64,000 nucleotides of DNA, taken from positions 1 through 64,000 of the forward strand of contig JASAND010007792.1 of the NCBI GenBank assembly GCA_030248195.1, read 5' to 3'. The stretch comes from Trissonchulus latispiculum (taxonomy: Eukaryota > Nematoda > Enoplea > Enoplida > Ironidae). Under the pieces are notes generated by a model that searched no databases, was not told the origin of the DNA, and saw nothing but the letters and a program-made list of their open reading frames with translations. The translations under genes were made by a program, and so were the position numbers. Positions 53,245 through 64,000 of the stretch are shown here, piece by piece. Numbering within the stretch: position 1 is the first letter of the stretch; the number at the start of each line of letters is the position of its first letter.

Positions 53245-56200
53245 AAACGCGCGACCCCGCCGCGGCCAAGGGCTCAAGGGTTAGTAATAAAACACAAATA
53301 GCCTAAGTACCTTACCTACTAGTAAAGATAAAACGCGTTTTAGGAAGACAACGGCAAAAGATAAAAATTTGCGTATCCCTTAGGCCCGGGTTCCTGGGGA
53401 CACTACTCGGGCCCCACACAACACATACACATAGGGGATTCCGAGACACAGATAAAGATACTCCAGAACATACCGGGACATTTACTACGATTACACACGG
53501 ATTACACCGACTCAACACAGACAAAATACGGCTTGGGACACCCTTGAGCCACGACGAGATCACACGAAACAAAAGAGAAGGGTACTCCGGGAGATCCCAT
53601 CCCAATTTTGAACCCACTCCGGAAGACACTGTGTCGGACCAACATGTACATTTACAAAATACTCAATATACAACACTCCGGAATTGCATACAACAAACCA
53701 ACATTCGGAAATAACCTAAAAAATACTTACTACCGCAGCAAAACAACAAGTACAAAAACATAGAAAATACTTCTGCACCTCAAAGATATACATCAGAGTG
53801 AACAAGGGAAAACTTGCTACAATAGACACTATACTGGGCAAAACTTAACACAACAAACAGGAGGACAGAAGTGGTACCCATAAACGTAAAAACGATGAAA
53901 ATTTATACTCCGGTGGGACTTAACTACACTAGAAAACTCCTCCGAGAAAGGTTTTACATGGTTTTATAGAACTCCGGGAAAGATTTCATACAATTACACA
54001 GTGCTCCGGACAAGTCAACCATATAGCAACAATATATTCTGAAAACTCCGGGAGAGCCTCCACCGAAGTAGACATATTATACGAATCCAAATAAATGCCG
54101 ACAAAATAAAGCTGCACAAAATAAAAAGCATATGAAATTTTAGCTGCACCAAAAATGGCAAAATTGAAGGCAAAACAATGGCAGTACAAAATTATGTGGA
54201 GAATAAACCCGCGATACATTAGTAAAAATGAAAAAATAACAACAGTTAGAAAAGACAACATATGACATAGTAAGGACGGCCGAGCCGAGATAGGGGGCAC
54301 CAAAAGAAAAAGGAATCTCGGAAGAGTATGTGATACATTTTTAAAATATAAATTTAATAAATTATTTGCAAACGAAAAACCCCACAAAAGAGAAGCCAAA
54401 AGATTCCCCCCACCATGATTAAAGCTATCAAACAAGATAAAGCATATATTTGGAATGAAAAACACAACACAAGTTAGAGAAAAAATGGGGGAAAGGGGGA
54501 GGGGGAGCGGACGAGAGGAGGGGACACCACCGGATGCAATAAACACCACAAAACTAATAGTTATATATATAACTAATAGTTCACAGTTTCAGGCCAGGGA
54601 GGAACATGCCAGGGGAAGATCCCACAGGCCATCGGACCAGAATTCCGGGAGGGGAGCGGGCGCCCCACGGCGCAAGCCGCTCCAGACCAAGCACCCAACT
54701 CCCCGGCCAATCACAAACAACCAGGCCCGCAAACCACAGAACACCGGGCCAACCGACACCTCCAGGCCCACCAACCACAGAATCACCCGGGCCACTAGCA
54801 CAATCATGGGGCATAAACAGTTTACATAACATATATAGCATCTTAAGGGGCACTCGCCGCAGAAGAGGGACTGGGGGGAAGGGGAATATGTTACATTAAT
54901 GAAACAACAAAACAAAAAGGATTAAGTAAAGCATGTAGCATATAAAGGATAGCATACGGCACGGAGGCCTACAGTAGAAAAATATAAAATAATGTATATA
55001 TAAGGCACAAAGGCCACAAAGTCACCAATATAAGGCACACTGGCCTATACAGCACAAAAGGGCCCGATTAATTTAGGGAAGGAGAGACGCGAGCCTACGG
55101 CTACTGCTGCCTAGAGAGTATCCAGACAACCAACGACCGTAGACTGCGCCGAAATCAAAGAAATTGAAAGTAGGAGTCCAAGGTGCCGGTCCGGGGTTGA
55201 CCGCCCACCCTTGCCTTGCCATAAGCAAGACACAGGCGGCGAGCAACCACGGACCCGCCGAGGTATGAGACGGTAGAATACCCCCAGTACTATTGCCTAA
55301 GAAAAATGACAGTTAAATGTGAGTAAAACGGTGAAGGTAAAAAGGTAAAAAGGGTAAAGAATTTGAAAAATACGAGGTAAAACAAGTCTCGAGTACCCTC
55401 CGGCAGACCAAAGAAAACATTCGCAACAATTTAGAAAATTCAGATAATGATTTGTCGTAGCAGAAGAGTGGAACACGGAAAGCAAAAATCACCTTAGAAA
55501 AAATCACAAGAATTTCACGAAAAAAAGGTGGTCCAGGGTACTCGAGCAGTTAGACATCTTTATCCCCCCAAAATCACACATAGCAGGTTAGTAGATGAAA
55601 ACACGCAAGCACCCCTGCCAGTACGGGCCAAGGACATACGTACGACCCGCATCGCGTACATAATGAGCCGCTGCCAACACGGTTTCCCGGAGGACCCAAA
55701 CAACCAATTTCAGCAACAATGAAGAGAAAAGCTTCCAACGGTGAAATATACAATTTTTCCGTGATGAATTTTTCTCGGAGCATTACGTGTTCTCATGTTA
55801 AAATTTACCGCGAACTTTTTGTCGTGTCGGCAAAACTGGGTCTCCTGCTGGACCAGACGAGGGTAGCCCCACAGCGCGGAACCGCGGAGCCCCCGACTGA
55901 TCAACAGAAGAGAGTCTGCGCGAACGTCAACCCGTTTTAGAAGCTAAATACCCCATTCACCACCCAGTACCGCAGGGGCCCGGCTCATCATTCTCACTAG
56001 TCACACTTGCTTTTAAAACAAAATTTTTTCCAAACATAGCAAAAACATTATTGGACAAGCAAAGAGTTTTCCAACAAGCATAAGAGATCACGAACCTAAC
56101 CCCACATTCAATACAGTACAAACATAGTACACAAATACCATATATCCGGACCTGGATCCGTACCGGCAACCCAAGGGGATAGGAACCTAAAACACAAAAC

Positions 56201-57410
56201 AAAAATAATTAGTCACAAAGTTAGCGAAACTTTACGTTAAGAATTGAAAATTGATTAAAACAAAGTTAATTAAACATAAACGTATAAAACAGTACGAATC
56301 TAGCATGACCATATAGTTGACAAGAATATGAAAGAGACCCCGGTTGCCCTCCGGGAGAATCCAAAGACGCTCCTGTAGAGTTTACGAGACCAGGTAGTAC
56401 AAAAACACGAAGTAAGCCATAACATTTTGGAAGCATTTATGGCAAAAAATTAATTTTAAAAAGGAAACTTTAAAAAACGCAAATACAAAAGACGATACGA
56501 AAAGAAGATACAAATAAAGATACTACGAAAGGCATCCGGGTCTCAAAACCAAATTTTTCCATGCACGGATGTTAAAACCGAAAATTAATAACAATAAACA
56601 CTACGTGTTCCCCCATAGCGTCAATTGTAAGATTTTCATAGAAAATTCACCTTTAATTTGAGATTGAAAATATTGGCCCTGAACCGACCTTGGCGCCATG
56701 GCCGGTCCAAGGGAACATTTAAAAAATAAAGTAAGTTTATCACAGAAAAATACACCATTGACATTTTAGCCATTCTAGGGAGCAAAGCGACTCGGGCCGT
56801 CTATAGCCAACCCGGAGCGCTCTAACCAAGCACAGTAGTAATCCAAAAACTCTTACCAACAATATTCAAAACTTAGATAGATCCGTGTTAGGTCCTGTGA
56901 ATTCTTTCACTCCGGAAGATGGTCCCGAATCCAATCCGACAACCGTTGCTCACTGAAATCAGTTGGATCAATGGAGGAAGACACATGATCTTAAATTAGA
57001 AATAAAACTTGCAAATGTGCTGATGGCAGGAAAATTGTGACCAGTTTAGGTGTACGTAAAAAGAAGTGCATTATTAAAATATAAGACGGTTATAGTGCTA
57101 AGCTGAAAGTGTAGGGTGTAAGTTAAAATGTGTATACCTAAACTTATGGCCCTAAACTGAATAAAATAGGCAATAGTACCGGAGGTATAAAAGACAAAAT
57201 GTGGAGGTTCCGGAAATATATAAAGTTAAAAAATTTAAACCGAATTGAAATATAAATTGTATGTATTTGGTTCAAATGAAAAACAAAGAAAAGCTTAGAA
57301 AATAATTTTTTGGTGGAATTGCAAGAATTATTTTTCAGCAAATCAATCGGGCTAAGCAAGTAACATGCTAATCATCCGAAATAATGACTCCGGGTTTACC
57401 CCCTCTTTTG
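53245..57410 (-). other. Non-coding interior of the LTR element, where pol would be expected
   Basis: About 4.2 kb, A-rich on the + strand, with no reverse transcriptase (Y/FxDD), RNase H or integrase motif in any frame. A 187-codon hydrophobic frame (54549-53986, -) is probably chance in T-rich DNA. CTCCGG(A/G) words recur on the + strand through the whole stretch (for example near 53590, 53620, 53680, 53908, 53971, 54003, 54045, 55397, 56348, 56913 and 57390). Confidence 0.7.
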
Positions 57411-57414
57411 AAAA

Positions 57415-59099
57415 TTAACTTTTGGCAGGGCAGGTTGGCAGAAATGAGTGGTTTAGTGCAAATGGTTCAGATATACGGCGTTGAAACATGATTTTGGAGT
57501 CATCCTGCATTTTTCTACAGGTATATGCGTTTTCAAAAAGCAGGTCGGACCCCGGACAGCAGGGGAGTTGGGGGCCGAAGCCACAACCTCCGAGGGCGGG
57601 GGTATCCCCCAGATTTACACACATCACCGCAGGCGCGTCGTCACACCAATTTGCAACAAATTCCGAGAAAATTTCGGCTGATGGCAATAATGGGTGGCGT
57701 ATTCCTTGCATATTCACCTCGTTAGTAGAAAATAACAAATCCCAGTGAAAACGTTTCATGAAATCAGTTCCTATGAGCATCTCACGAGAAAAGTCAGGAG
57801 CCATATGAAAAGACCACCCATATTCTTTACGCCCCACCGTAAAGATGACGAAAACTTTAGCAGAAATTTTTAAAGGTGCGTTGTTAGATGTCACTGCGGT
57901 GATAGGATCCGGTTTATAAAATTGAACGTTGGCGCCCCCTTCAATATTCTCTTAACTGTCCGGGGGCTGACAATAGATATACATGCCCCAGAGTCGATAA
58001 CAGCCAAAATTTTGGTCCTCCCGGAGGTGGCAAGTATGGCTGGCATATTGTCTGTTGCCGCCAGTACTTGCTCGGATTCAATTCCGCTGGACCATCCCGG
58101 AGTTACTGCATCTGATGTTGGATCTCTCATTTGGGGTTTTACTGGCTCCTGCAGTGCCGTTGGACTGAAAAGTTCTTCAGTCCCTACAGAAATAGTTTCG
58201 GGCCGGTAGCAGCAAGGGGCAGTTGCACCCCCGAGTAGTATGGGAGAAAACTCCGCGGTCCATGAGGGAGGAGGCTGTCTTTTGTCAAGCATGACTGGGT
58301 CGAATTCCGACTGATTTAAACATAAACGTTGCAAGGTAGTAAAGTTTTGAACCATTTTTGAAAAAACATTTGACAGCTGGAACTCCGTAAAAGTATAATC
58401 AGAATCTGGAATGTTTGATGAATCAACTGAATCGGACGGGTAGTGGTCAGGCTCAGAGAGCCCCCCCCCCCCCCCCGGAGAAGCTTCGCCACCAAGCGGA
58501 TCAGACACCATACCAATTTGAAACTGGCTCAAAATGTGATTAGCCTGCTCCGCTGTAACCCCATGTGAAGCCGGAGGTGTTCTCCCAGTAGAAGGAGGTT
58601 CAGCCGGAGCTGAAACCCCCGAATCCGAGGCTTGTACAAAATTTTGAGAAAATTCCGGAAAACCTGCATTTTGCATATGTACTGTACGTTGGCATGAGGC
58701 CGGAGTTGTAGTGGCCGGAGCTGAAATTGCCGTTGGCGGAGAATTTTGCCCGCCCAGATAGCCTTCCTGATTTCCCAAGTTTGGTGGGGGTGGAAGGGCC
58801 AGAACAGGAGCAGAAAATTGAACTGGAGGCGAGTTGGTAGGTGGAAGTCCGTACTGTGACGAGAGAGGAGCCGGGGCATAATTTATGGGGTGATATTGTT
58901 GCTGATAGGGAGAAGGCCCTCCATACTGAACAGGGTACGTATTTGACATGTAAGTTACGTGATTAACTCTTTCCGGGGAAGGACGGTTTTTATAGTCCGG
59001 GGGAGCCTTGGGCGGATAACGGTCCCAACATTTTTCCGGTGGGTGACCCCGTCTTTTACAGTATTTGCAGAAAACTTTTTCTTTTTTTCTTCGTCCCAC
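57415..59099 (-). pseudogene. Nucleocapsid zinc knuckle and aspartic protease of the LTR element
   Basis: The frame 59099-57891 begins inside gag (145-bp overlap, -1 frame) and has a CCHC knuckle CKYCKRRGHPPEKC, a long Pro/Gln/Ser-rich linker (possible structural spacer) and the protease active site AVIDSGACISIVS. A further frameshift near 57930 moves to the frame 57894-57415, which continues the protease (VGRKEYGWSFHMAPDF, MLIGTDFMKRFHWDL). It ends with no polymerase following. Confidence 0.85.
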
Positions 59100-60250
59100 T
59101 TACTCAAGGCTTCTTGGATATGCAGTTCACACCAGTGTTTCATTTCTGGGAACCCCAGATGAGAAGCTGTGACTTCCAAGTTTGACTGTGATGGAATGTC
59201 GGAATTTTTTGAGTTTACGGTTTCTTTAGCGGTGTCCCCCTCCTCAACATAATAAATTGGCAAGTCATAGGAGAGAGTGTCTCCCTCCGGGAGGCGTGCC
59301 TCCCGTGACTCCAAACGGTCTATGACCCGGCGAACATCTTGCATAGTGGGCTGTTCATCAATAAAAAAGGAAGCCAACACGGAAGCAAATTTGTCTTGGA
59401 CTCCTGCAAAGAGCTGCTGAACACATTCTTGTTCCCACTCCTCCTGCGTATCCCAAAGGTCGAGGGCCATTGCCTGCAATTCGGAAATATAATGACGCAC
59501 TGATTCATTGGGGAGCTGCTTCCGGTGTGCAAATGCCGAAAGACGCTCCTGAAACGAACGCTGTGGTTTTGGAAACTGTGATTTTATTAGTTCCAAAAAT
59601 TCTTGGTAAGACTCGACGACCTTTGGTCCGCACTTGGAAGCAAAAATTTGGGCTTTTCCGGACAATTTATTCCACAAAAGACCCCCCCCCCACTGGTCCC
59701 CGGGAGCCCGATGAACGGCTACGCTGACTCAAATTGGGGTAGCCAATCTTCAAAATAGGCGTATTTGGGGTCATAACGGGGCACATCCCTCAAAACTTCC
59801 AGATGGGCCGGCAAGCAGGCCTCCCAGGCACCTTCACCGGAAGGGGGCAACACCACGCCCTTGACCTCCCAGTGGCAGGACACAGGCGAGTGGTGTCCCT
59901 CCGGCTGCAAAGCTCCCACCGGAGTTGCCAGGCGATTCGGAGCTTAGATTTAGAAGATGTTGGGAAAGGAGGAGTCTCTCTCCAGCTTGCCCGGACAACG
60001 GCCCAGGCACACTGTTGGAGGCAGCCCCATTTCCCAAAATATTTGGGGGTGGATGTAAATTTTGAAGTTGTTGGGGAAGAGGGGATCTCTCTCCAGCTTG
60101 CCCGGACAACGGCCCAGACACACTGTTAGAGGCAGCCCCATTCCCCAAAATAGCAGAAAGGACACTTTGAGTGCTCTGCGCAACATCAAAACAGGGAGAA
60201 ATAAAGTTATCGAAAATTTTCTTGGAATTTTCTGGATTTGAATATTCCAA
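58955..60250 (-). pseudogene. gag (matrix/capsid-like part) of the LTR element, frameshifted
   Basis: The N-terminal part (60250-59720) has an internal duplication of ILGNGAASNSV.GPLSGQAGE, then RDVPRYDPKYAYFEDWLPQF. A poly-G/C run (59681-59690) breaks the frame before WNKLSGKAQIF (59677). The main frame to 58955 has KSQFPKPQRSFQERLSAFAH, LPNESVRHYISELQAMALDL, AGVQDKFASVL and VRRVIDRLES, which is a typical retrotransposon gag capsid layout. The start codon is not clear because of the shift. Confidence 0.82.
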
Positions 60251-60302
60251 ATTTGGGGGAAATGCATTACCTGACTGGGCTTGGGAACCCGATTTTGGGG
60301 GA

Positions 60303-60412
60303 AGGGCGGTCCTAATTTTTGGGGGAGGGGTGGTCCCAAATTTTTGGGGAGGGGTGGTCCCGAATTATTTTGGGGAGGGGAGGTCCCGAATTATTTTGGG
60401 GGGGGGGGGGAA
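60303..60412. repeat. Short tandem repeat in the element's 5' leader
   Basis: Four units of about 28-32 bp with GTCCCGAATTATTTTGGGG-type sequence and lengthening G tracts. Confidence 0.85.
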
Positions 60413-60588
60413 TAATTCCCCCCGATCTCCGACCCCCGGTAAAACTGTTTCCAATTTCGGTTCAAAAAATTATCAAAAAAGTCTGGTGCCTGATTTTGAG
60501 ACAGTTCTGAAGATAAATGAACAGTCTTATTTCTAAAGCGTTTTAAAGTCCGGGTAAACGGACGAGTAAAGTCGGACATACTACTAGC

Positions 60589-60605
60589 TGTGAAAGCGGT
60601 GGCCA
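60589..60605 (-). other. Putative tRNA primer-binding site
   Basis: On the - strand, two bases after the 5' LTR, the sequence is TGGCCACCGCTTTCACA. It starts with TGG, as complements of tRNA CCA ends do. The matching tRNA is not identified. Confidence 0.6.
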
Positions 60606-60607
60606 GT

Positions 60608-61098
60608 TGTAGAGATAAGACTGTATTATCTCGGAATAAATTTATAAAGATTGGAGGTTCTAGAGTGTGTGTATGTCCGACTGAACTCTTCAGATTACCC
60701 TAGCAAATTGTAAAGAAATAGTAGAAATCTAACTAACATCGCGAGTTTTTGTTTACGAAATTGAACATCAGCCAACGATTTCACAAAATAATCCAAAACA
60801 ATAAATTCCAAAATCACAAAAGAAATAGGCACCAGAAAAACTGGTGAAATAAAACTAAATGTAAGACAAAAATAAAATGGAACAGCTCGCCCCACACGTT
60901 AACTTACACCTGAAGTCCCGCCAAAAGCCTGACCATGCGCGCTCAAAGATATTTAACAACTGACTTAAAATTTTGTATGCGCGCCTTTTATAGTGCGCAA
61001 TTAGCTAGTAAGCCTGTGACTTTACACAAGAGCTTGGATTTAGTGGTTGCATGAAATTTATACTAATTTGAATAAAAATGAGCTGAAATATTTCCACA
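60608..61098 (-). repeat. 5' LTR
   Basis: 491 bp. Starts TGTAGAGATAAG on the + strand and ends TATTTCCACA. It is near-identical to 52740-53227 over most of its length; the tip next to gag is the least alike (GACTGTATTATCTCGG against GATTAGATTAG). Confidence 0.93.
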
Positions 61099-61973
61099 CA
61101 GGGTCTGGCTTGGGAAGGATCCTCGAGGACTCCAGTTTTCCGAATGATAAGCGAGGAACACAACGCAGATGCAATTACATATGGACTTTTTACGATGGAT
61201 TCGTTCAGGTGCTTCTTGTCTGAAAGATTTCTGATTTTTCTATGGCTCTTGGCGGTTCAGTTCTGTGCTGTTTTTGCCATCCACCGAAGAATTCATTCAG
61301 AAATGCGCAGAAATTTTGTTTGGTACGTCAACATCTCTACCATCTTGCTATATACGTATTGATGTTGCACATGCTGTGAAGATAATTTCCGACTGGGATC
61401 CGTTACACAAAAAGAACTGTAGAAATCGAACTCGGGATTTTTTATCCGCAGTATCAGCTTATTATTATTTGTGAGAATTCCTTTGAAGATGTAAATAATA
61501 TCCTGAAAGCGATTGTTTGTGTTGCTATGTCTGAAACCGATGGAAAGCAAGTTGGATTCAGTACAGAAGATTCCGTGGCGGAAGAAAAGCAGAAAGTTCT
61601 TGTCATCCAAGATAGTGTAAAAATAAAAGAAAAAGGACTTTGGTTGCCTATTGTTAGTGCCTCCTCTCGTGCCTAACTGAGATATCCTACCCAAAATCAA
61701 AATTAGAACACAGATACTTTAATCTAACTTCCACAAAACCGATTCGTACATTTTCAGAGAAGCGAATTACAAAACTATAAATTTTGTACAAGAAGTAGCA
61801 CGGGCAAATCAAACGAAATTACCACACAAAAAGAAAGTGAGTGAGAAAATCATGATCAAAGTTTGTGTCCACATTGGCGTATTTTGCACATATAGTGCAT
61901 TAGTTCAAGGCACATGAGCTGGGTTGCCAAATTGCTACGGTACATAAGCTAGCTTAGCCTAGTTCTAATCATA

Positions 61974-62045
61974 ACCCGTTGTGGCTCAATGGATGAGCAT
62001 CGGCCTAGCTCACCGAAGGTCCTGAGTTCAAGCCTCAGCACGGGT
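61974..62045 (+). other. tRNA-like unit (SINE head or pseudo-tRNA)
   Basis: ACCCGTT/CACGGGT acceptor, GGCTCAATGGATGAGC D arm (A box), CTGAG-TTCAAGC-CTCAG T arm (B box). The anticodon stem has a mismatch (TCGGC/ACCGA), loop CTAGCTC. It resembles the 44347 units in the CGGCCTAG/TTGGCCTAG part. Probably a tRNA-derived repeat. Confidence 0.55.
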
Positions 62046-64000
62046 TTATTTCTTTTCTTTTAATTTGGTTCGTTCTTTTGTATTTTGAAACCAATAATCG
62101 TTTTAAGTGAGGCAAATAACAAGCTTATCCCTAACTGAAGCTAACTATACTGACTAGACACTATCTATAACAGGTTACCAACACAACAAAACCGGCATTA
62201 TTCGCTGAACTAAAACTAGATGACTTATTAGTCCGTTACTCGGACGTTTACTGTAAAATGCTGAATTGTAGCAAATTTCGTCCTATTGGTTGCATTACTC
62301 CCATTATAGTTTTGATTCGACTAGTTCTGGGTTCCATGAATGCGGCTCATCCGTCCCCTAATCGCAGGGCTACCTACACGGATGACCGGAAACCCAGCAG
62401 ATTAACAGACTAGTCCTAATTCGGGGTCCCCGTGACCCTAGGCTGTAAGCCCGTTCCAAACTACAGAACAACCCACTATTTCCTTACAAATTACACACAA
62501 CATTCACTCCAAAATGGCAATTTCGCGTCCACTAACAACCAGGTGTTGAATGAAACCCTCAATTATTTACGGTTAGGGGCCAAATTGCTACTCAACTTGG
62601 CCCTTTTCCTGCCTAATATCTGAATATTTACTCATTCATTCTGGCAGTCCCAAGACCCTTATCAGACAAAGGGGATTTACATGGTATGCCCTCATTCACA
62701 CTCACAACTACTCAATTTTGGTCCTTGAATCACACTCTAGAAATGGGGCTACTCTTGGAACCTCACAAACCATGAGGGGTTTACCCAAGGAACCGCTTAC
62801 GTAAATTTGGGGATCGCACTCACACAATGGCTAACCCACACAATTACGGACACACCACATTCACACACACGATTATACACAAGAAATAATTCCTAACTGT
62901 TCTTTAACCAAACCTAACTACTTATTGTATGCACATTCGCCTTGTTTTGGGATTAACTGACTTCCATCTTCAGCTTGAAATTTGTAAACTTTGTGGATTT
63001 GACAAAGATTGAGAATTTTGAAACTTTGGTAACTTTTCGGGAAAGCTGAACGAGTAATTATTCCTTGGGCAATTATTACTATAACACAAAACTACACACA
63101 CGCACGTTCCGCTAAGGACAGCTTTATTTTATTAAATTAACTTCGGGGAAGCCGGCCATTCCCCTTTAAGGTGGTAGTACCACTACCGGGGTGGACTTTG
63201 AACAGACGCTGTGAACTAAATACTTAATGAATCGGCTTGAAATTTTGCAAATTTGTTCATTATCATGTTTTGCATCAGATGAGCTGATCTACGACGCTGC
63301 GGATACTGGCTTGCTGTCTACACAATAGGAACTGTATTAAAAGCTTTAAATTTAAATATCTCCTTCAATCCTTTATGAAATCATTTGAGATTTTCAGTAT
63401 ATGGTTAGTTTACATATACGCTCAGGCCGTTTTTTTACTTTTTCGTAAAAGTGAGTTTTCCGTTTTTTAACGTGTTTTGAAAATTTGTGAATTTTATATC
63501 TTGCTTAATATTGCGTTTTTCCAAAAATCAAGAAAACGGCCTGAGCGTATGCTGATGCAAAACATATTTGCAAAATTTGGTCCATTTTGACTGAAGGACT
63601 GACGAGAAAATCAAAAACAAAGATTCTGTAATTTTTCATTGTTTGCTTTGGTTTTCGAAATTTCCAATGCTTTCAAGCAGCTGCAAAGTGCTTTCTATTA
63701 AATAATGCACATAAATAACGCAAAAGGAACCGTTAAAACCCAATAGATTTAATTTTCGGATATACTGTTTTTACTTTACATTATGTGTGCAAACGGTCAA
63801 CGTAATTCAGCTATATCAGCTATATATCAGCTATTTAGCTTCAACCGCTTGTAACTTCTGATAGAAACCACGTACTAAAGTGATATGCACATCATTTTAA
63901 AGCGCTTTTTGCGCTCTTTCACGTAGTTCAGTAAAATTTAATATACGAAACTTAAATAAAATTTTGACTATTTGCGCATGCACAAAGCCACGATGGTAGC
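62046..64000. other. Right-end intergenic DNA
   Basis: No exon recognised. From 63168 it begins CTTTAAGGTGGTAGTACC, like the starts of the dispersed repeat at 27358 and 40575. An inverted pair CGCTCAGGCCGTTTT (63419) and AAAACGGCCTGAGCG (63532) forms a hairpin-sized palindrome. The rest is AT-rich and unassigned. Confidence 0.55.

Larger units (their letters stand above)
52740..61098 (-). mobile_element. 8.36-kb LTR retrotransposon, gag-protease only, non-autonomous
   Basis: LTRs at 52740-53227 and 60608-61098 flank gag-protease remains on the - strand (about 60250-57415). The element is bounded by CAGG on both sides (52736-52739, 61099-61102), a 4-bp target duplication. A PBS-like site and a polypurine tract are in the expected places. 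Between the protease and the 3' LTR (57400-53245) I find no reverse transcriptase, RNase H or integrase motif in any frame. The two LTRs differ at some twenty-odd places plus indels, so it is not a recent insertion. The gag and protease style is Ty3/Gypsy-like; with no polymerase the assignment is tentative. It would have needed enzymes from another element. Confidence 0.93.
51863..61676 (+). pseudogene. MULE-type (Mutator-like) DDE transposase, split by an LTR retrotransposon
   Basis: The 5' part (51863-52739) gives 292 residues with the GHCSGCDCQLEAF knuckle-like segment, RKAMFESRSKGLLDHNPV, SIGLDSFFVHYWSSHQVHLW and VLSVVATGSV. The 3' part (61099 on) resumes in the same frame across the CAGG target site (GLAWEG...RMISEEHNADAITY). 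After a frameshift near 61220 it continues as KISDFSMALGGSVL, then in another frame YIRIDVAHAVKII, and in another SFEDVNNILKAIVCVAMSE to a TAA at 61676. These are the MULE landmarks: DATGS, (S)DFS and R(I)D(V)AH. The first catalytic Asp is Val here, and there are at least two frameshifts, so it is inactive. Confidence 0.8.

Noticed and set aside
53986..54549. 187-codon hydrophobic frame in the LTR element, at an env-like position
   Set aside because: Phe/Leu-rich frame in T-rich DNA, no signal, cleavage or fusion features, and no polymerase upstream; likely chance.
54455..54899. Pro/Arg/Thr-rich frames in the LTR element body
   Set aside because: Composition-driven, opposite to the element's coding strand, and overlapping other equally poor frames.

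Overview
The window is nuclear DNA of an invertebrate metazoan. It is AT-rich, has many spliceosomal introns (GT-AG, one probable GC-AG), and is crowded with inverted-repeat DNA transposons, a LINE, tRNA-headed SINE-like units and an LTR retrotransposon. I cannot name the phylum from the sequence. I see no bacterial features such as operons, Shine-Dalgarno sites or CRISPR.

Layout. (1) 1866-26016, + strand: a complete 21-exon gene for a TTF2/Lodestar-type SNF2 ATPase (RNA polymerase II transcript release). All 21 exons join in phase to 1252 codons including the stop. Its introns hold many TIR elements, two very large palindromes and a minisatellite. (2) 26017-30715: repeats only. (3) 30716-32680, - strand: an intronless gene for a secreted protein with two C-type lectin domains joined by a Ser/Lys/Glu-rich linker. 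(4) About 34.9-39.5 kb, + strand: an immunity-related GTPase (IRG/IIGP family) gene in at least three coding exons, divergent from the lectin. The spacer holds a hAT-like element filled with a minisatellite. (5) 39.6-51.8 kb: LINE reverse-transcriptase remains broken by a MITE and by two tRNA-like units, a MITE cluster, a GAAACT satellite, and a broken second copy of the IRG 3' end. (6) 51863-61676, + strand: a decayed Mutator-like (MULE) transposase gene split by an 8.36-kb LTR retrotransposon on the - strand (two LTRs, 4-bp target duplication, gag and protease, no recognisable reverse transcriptase or integrase). (7) 61.7-64 kb: another tRNA-like unit and unassigned repeat-like DNA.

Three host genes appear intact: one housekeeping (TTF2) and two with possible immune roles (lectin and IRG, head to head). 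The rest is mobile DNA, with several cases where nesting gives the order of insertion. The most unusual points are the IRG with a Val in place of the guanine-specificity Asp, the GAAACT arrays that match the core of an interferon-stimulated response element on the IRG side of the window, the gag-protease-only LTR element inside a MULE, and the 1.25-kb near-perfect palindrome in a TTF2 intron.
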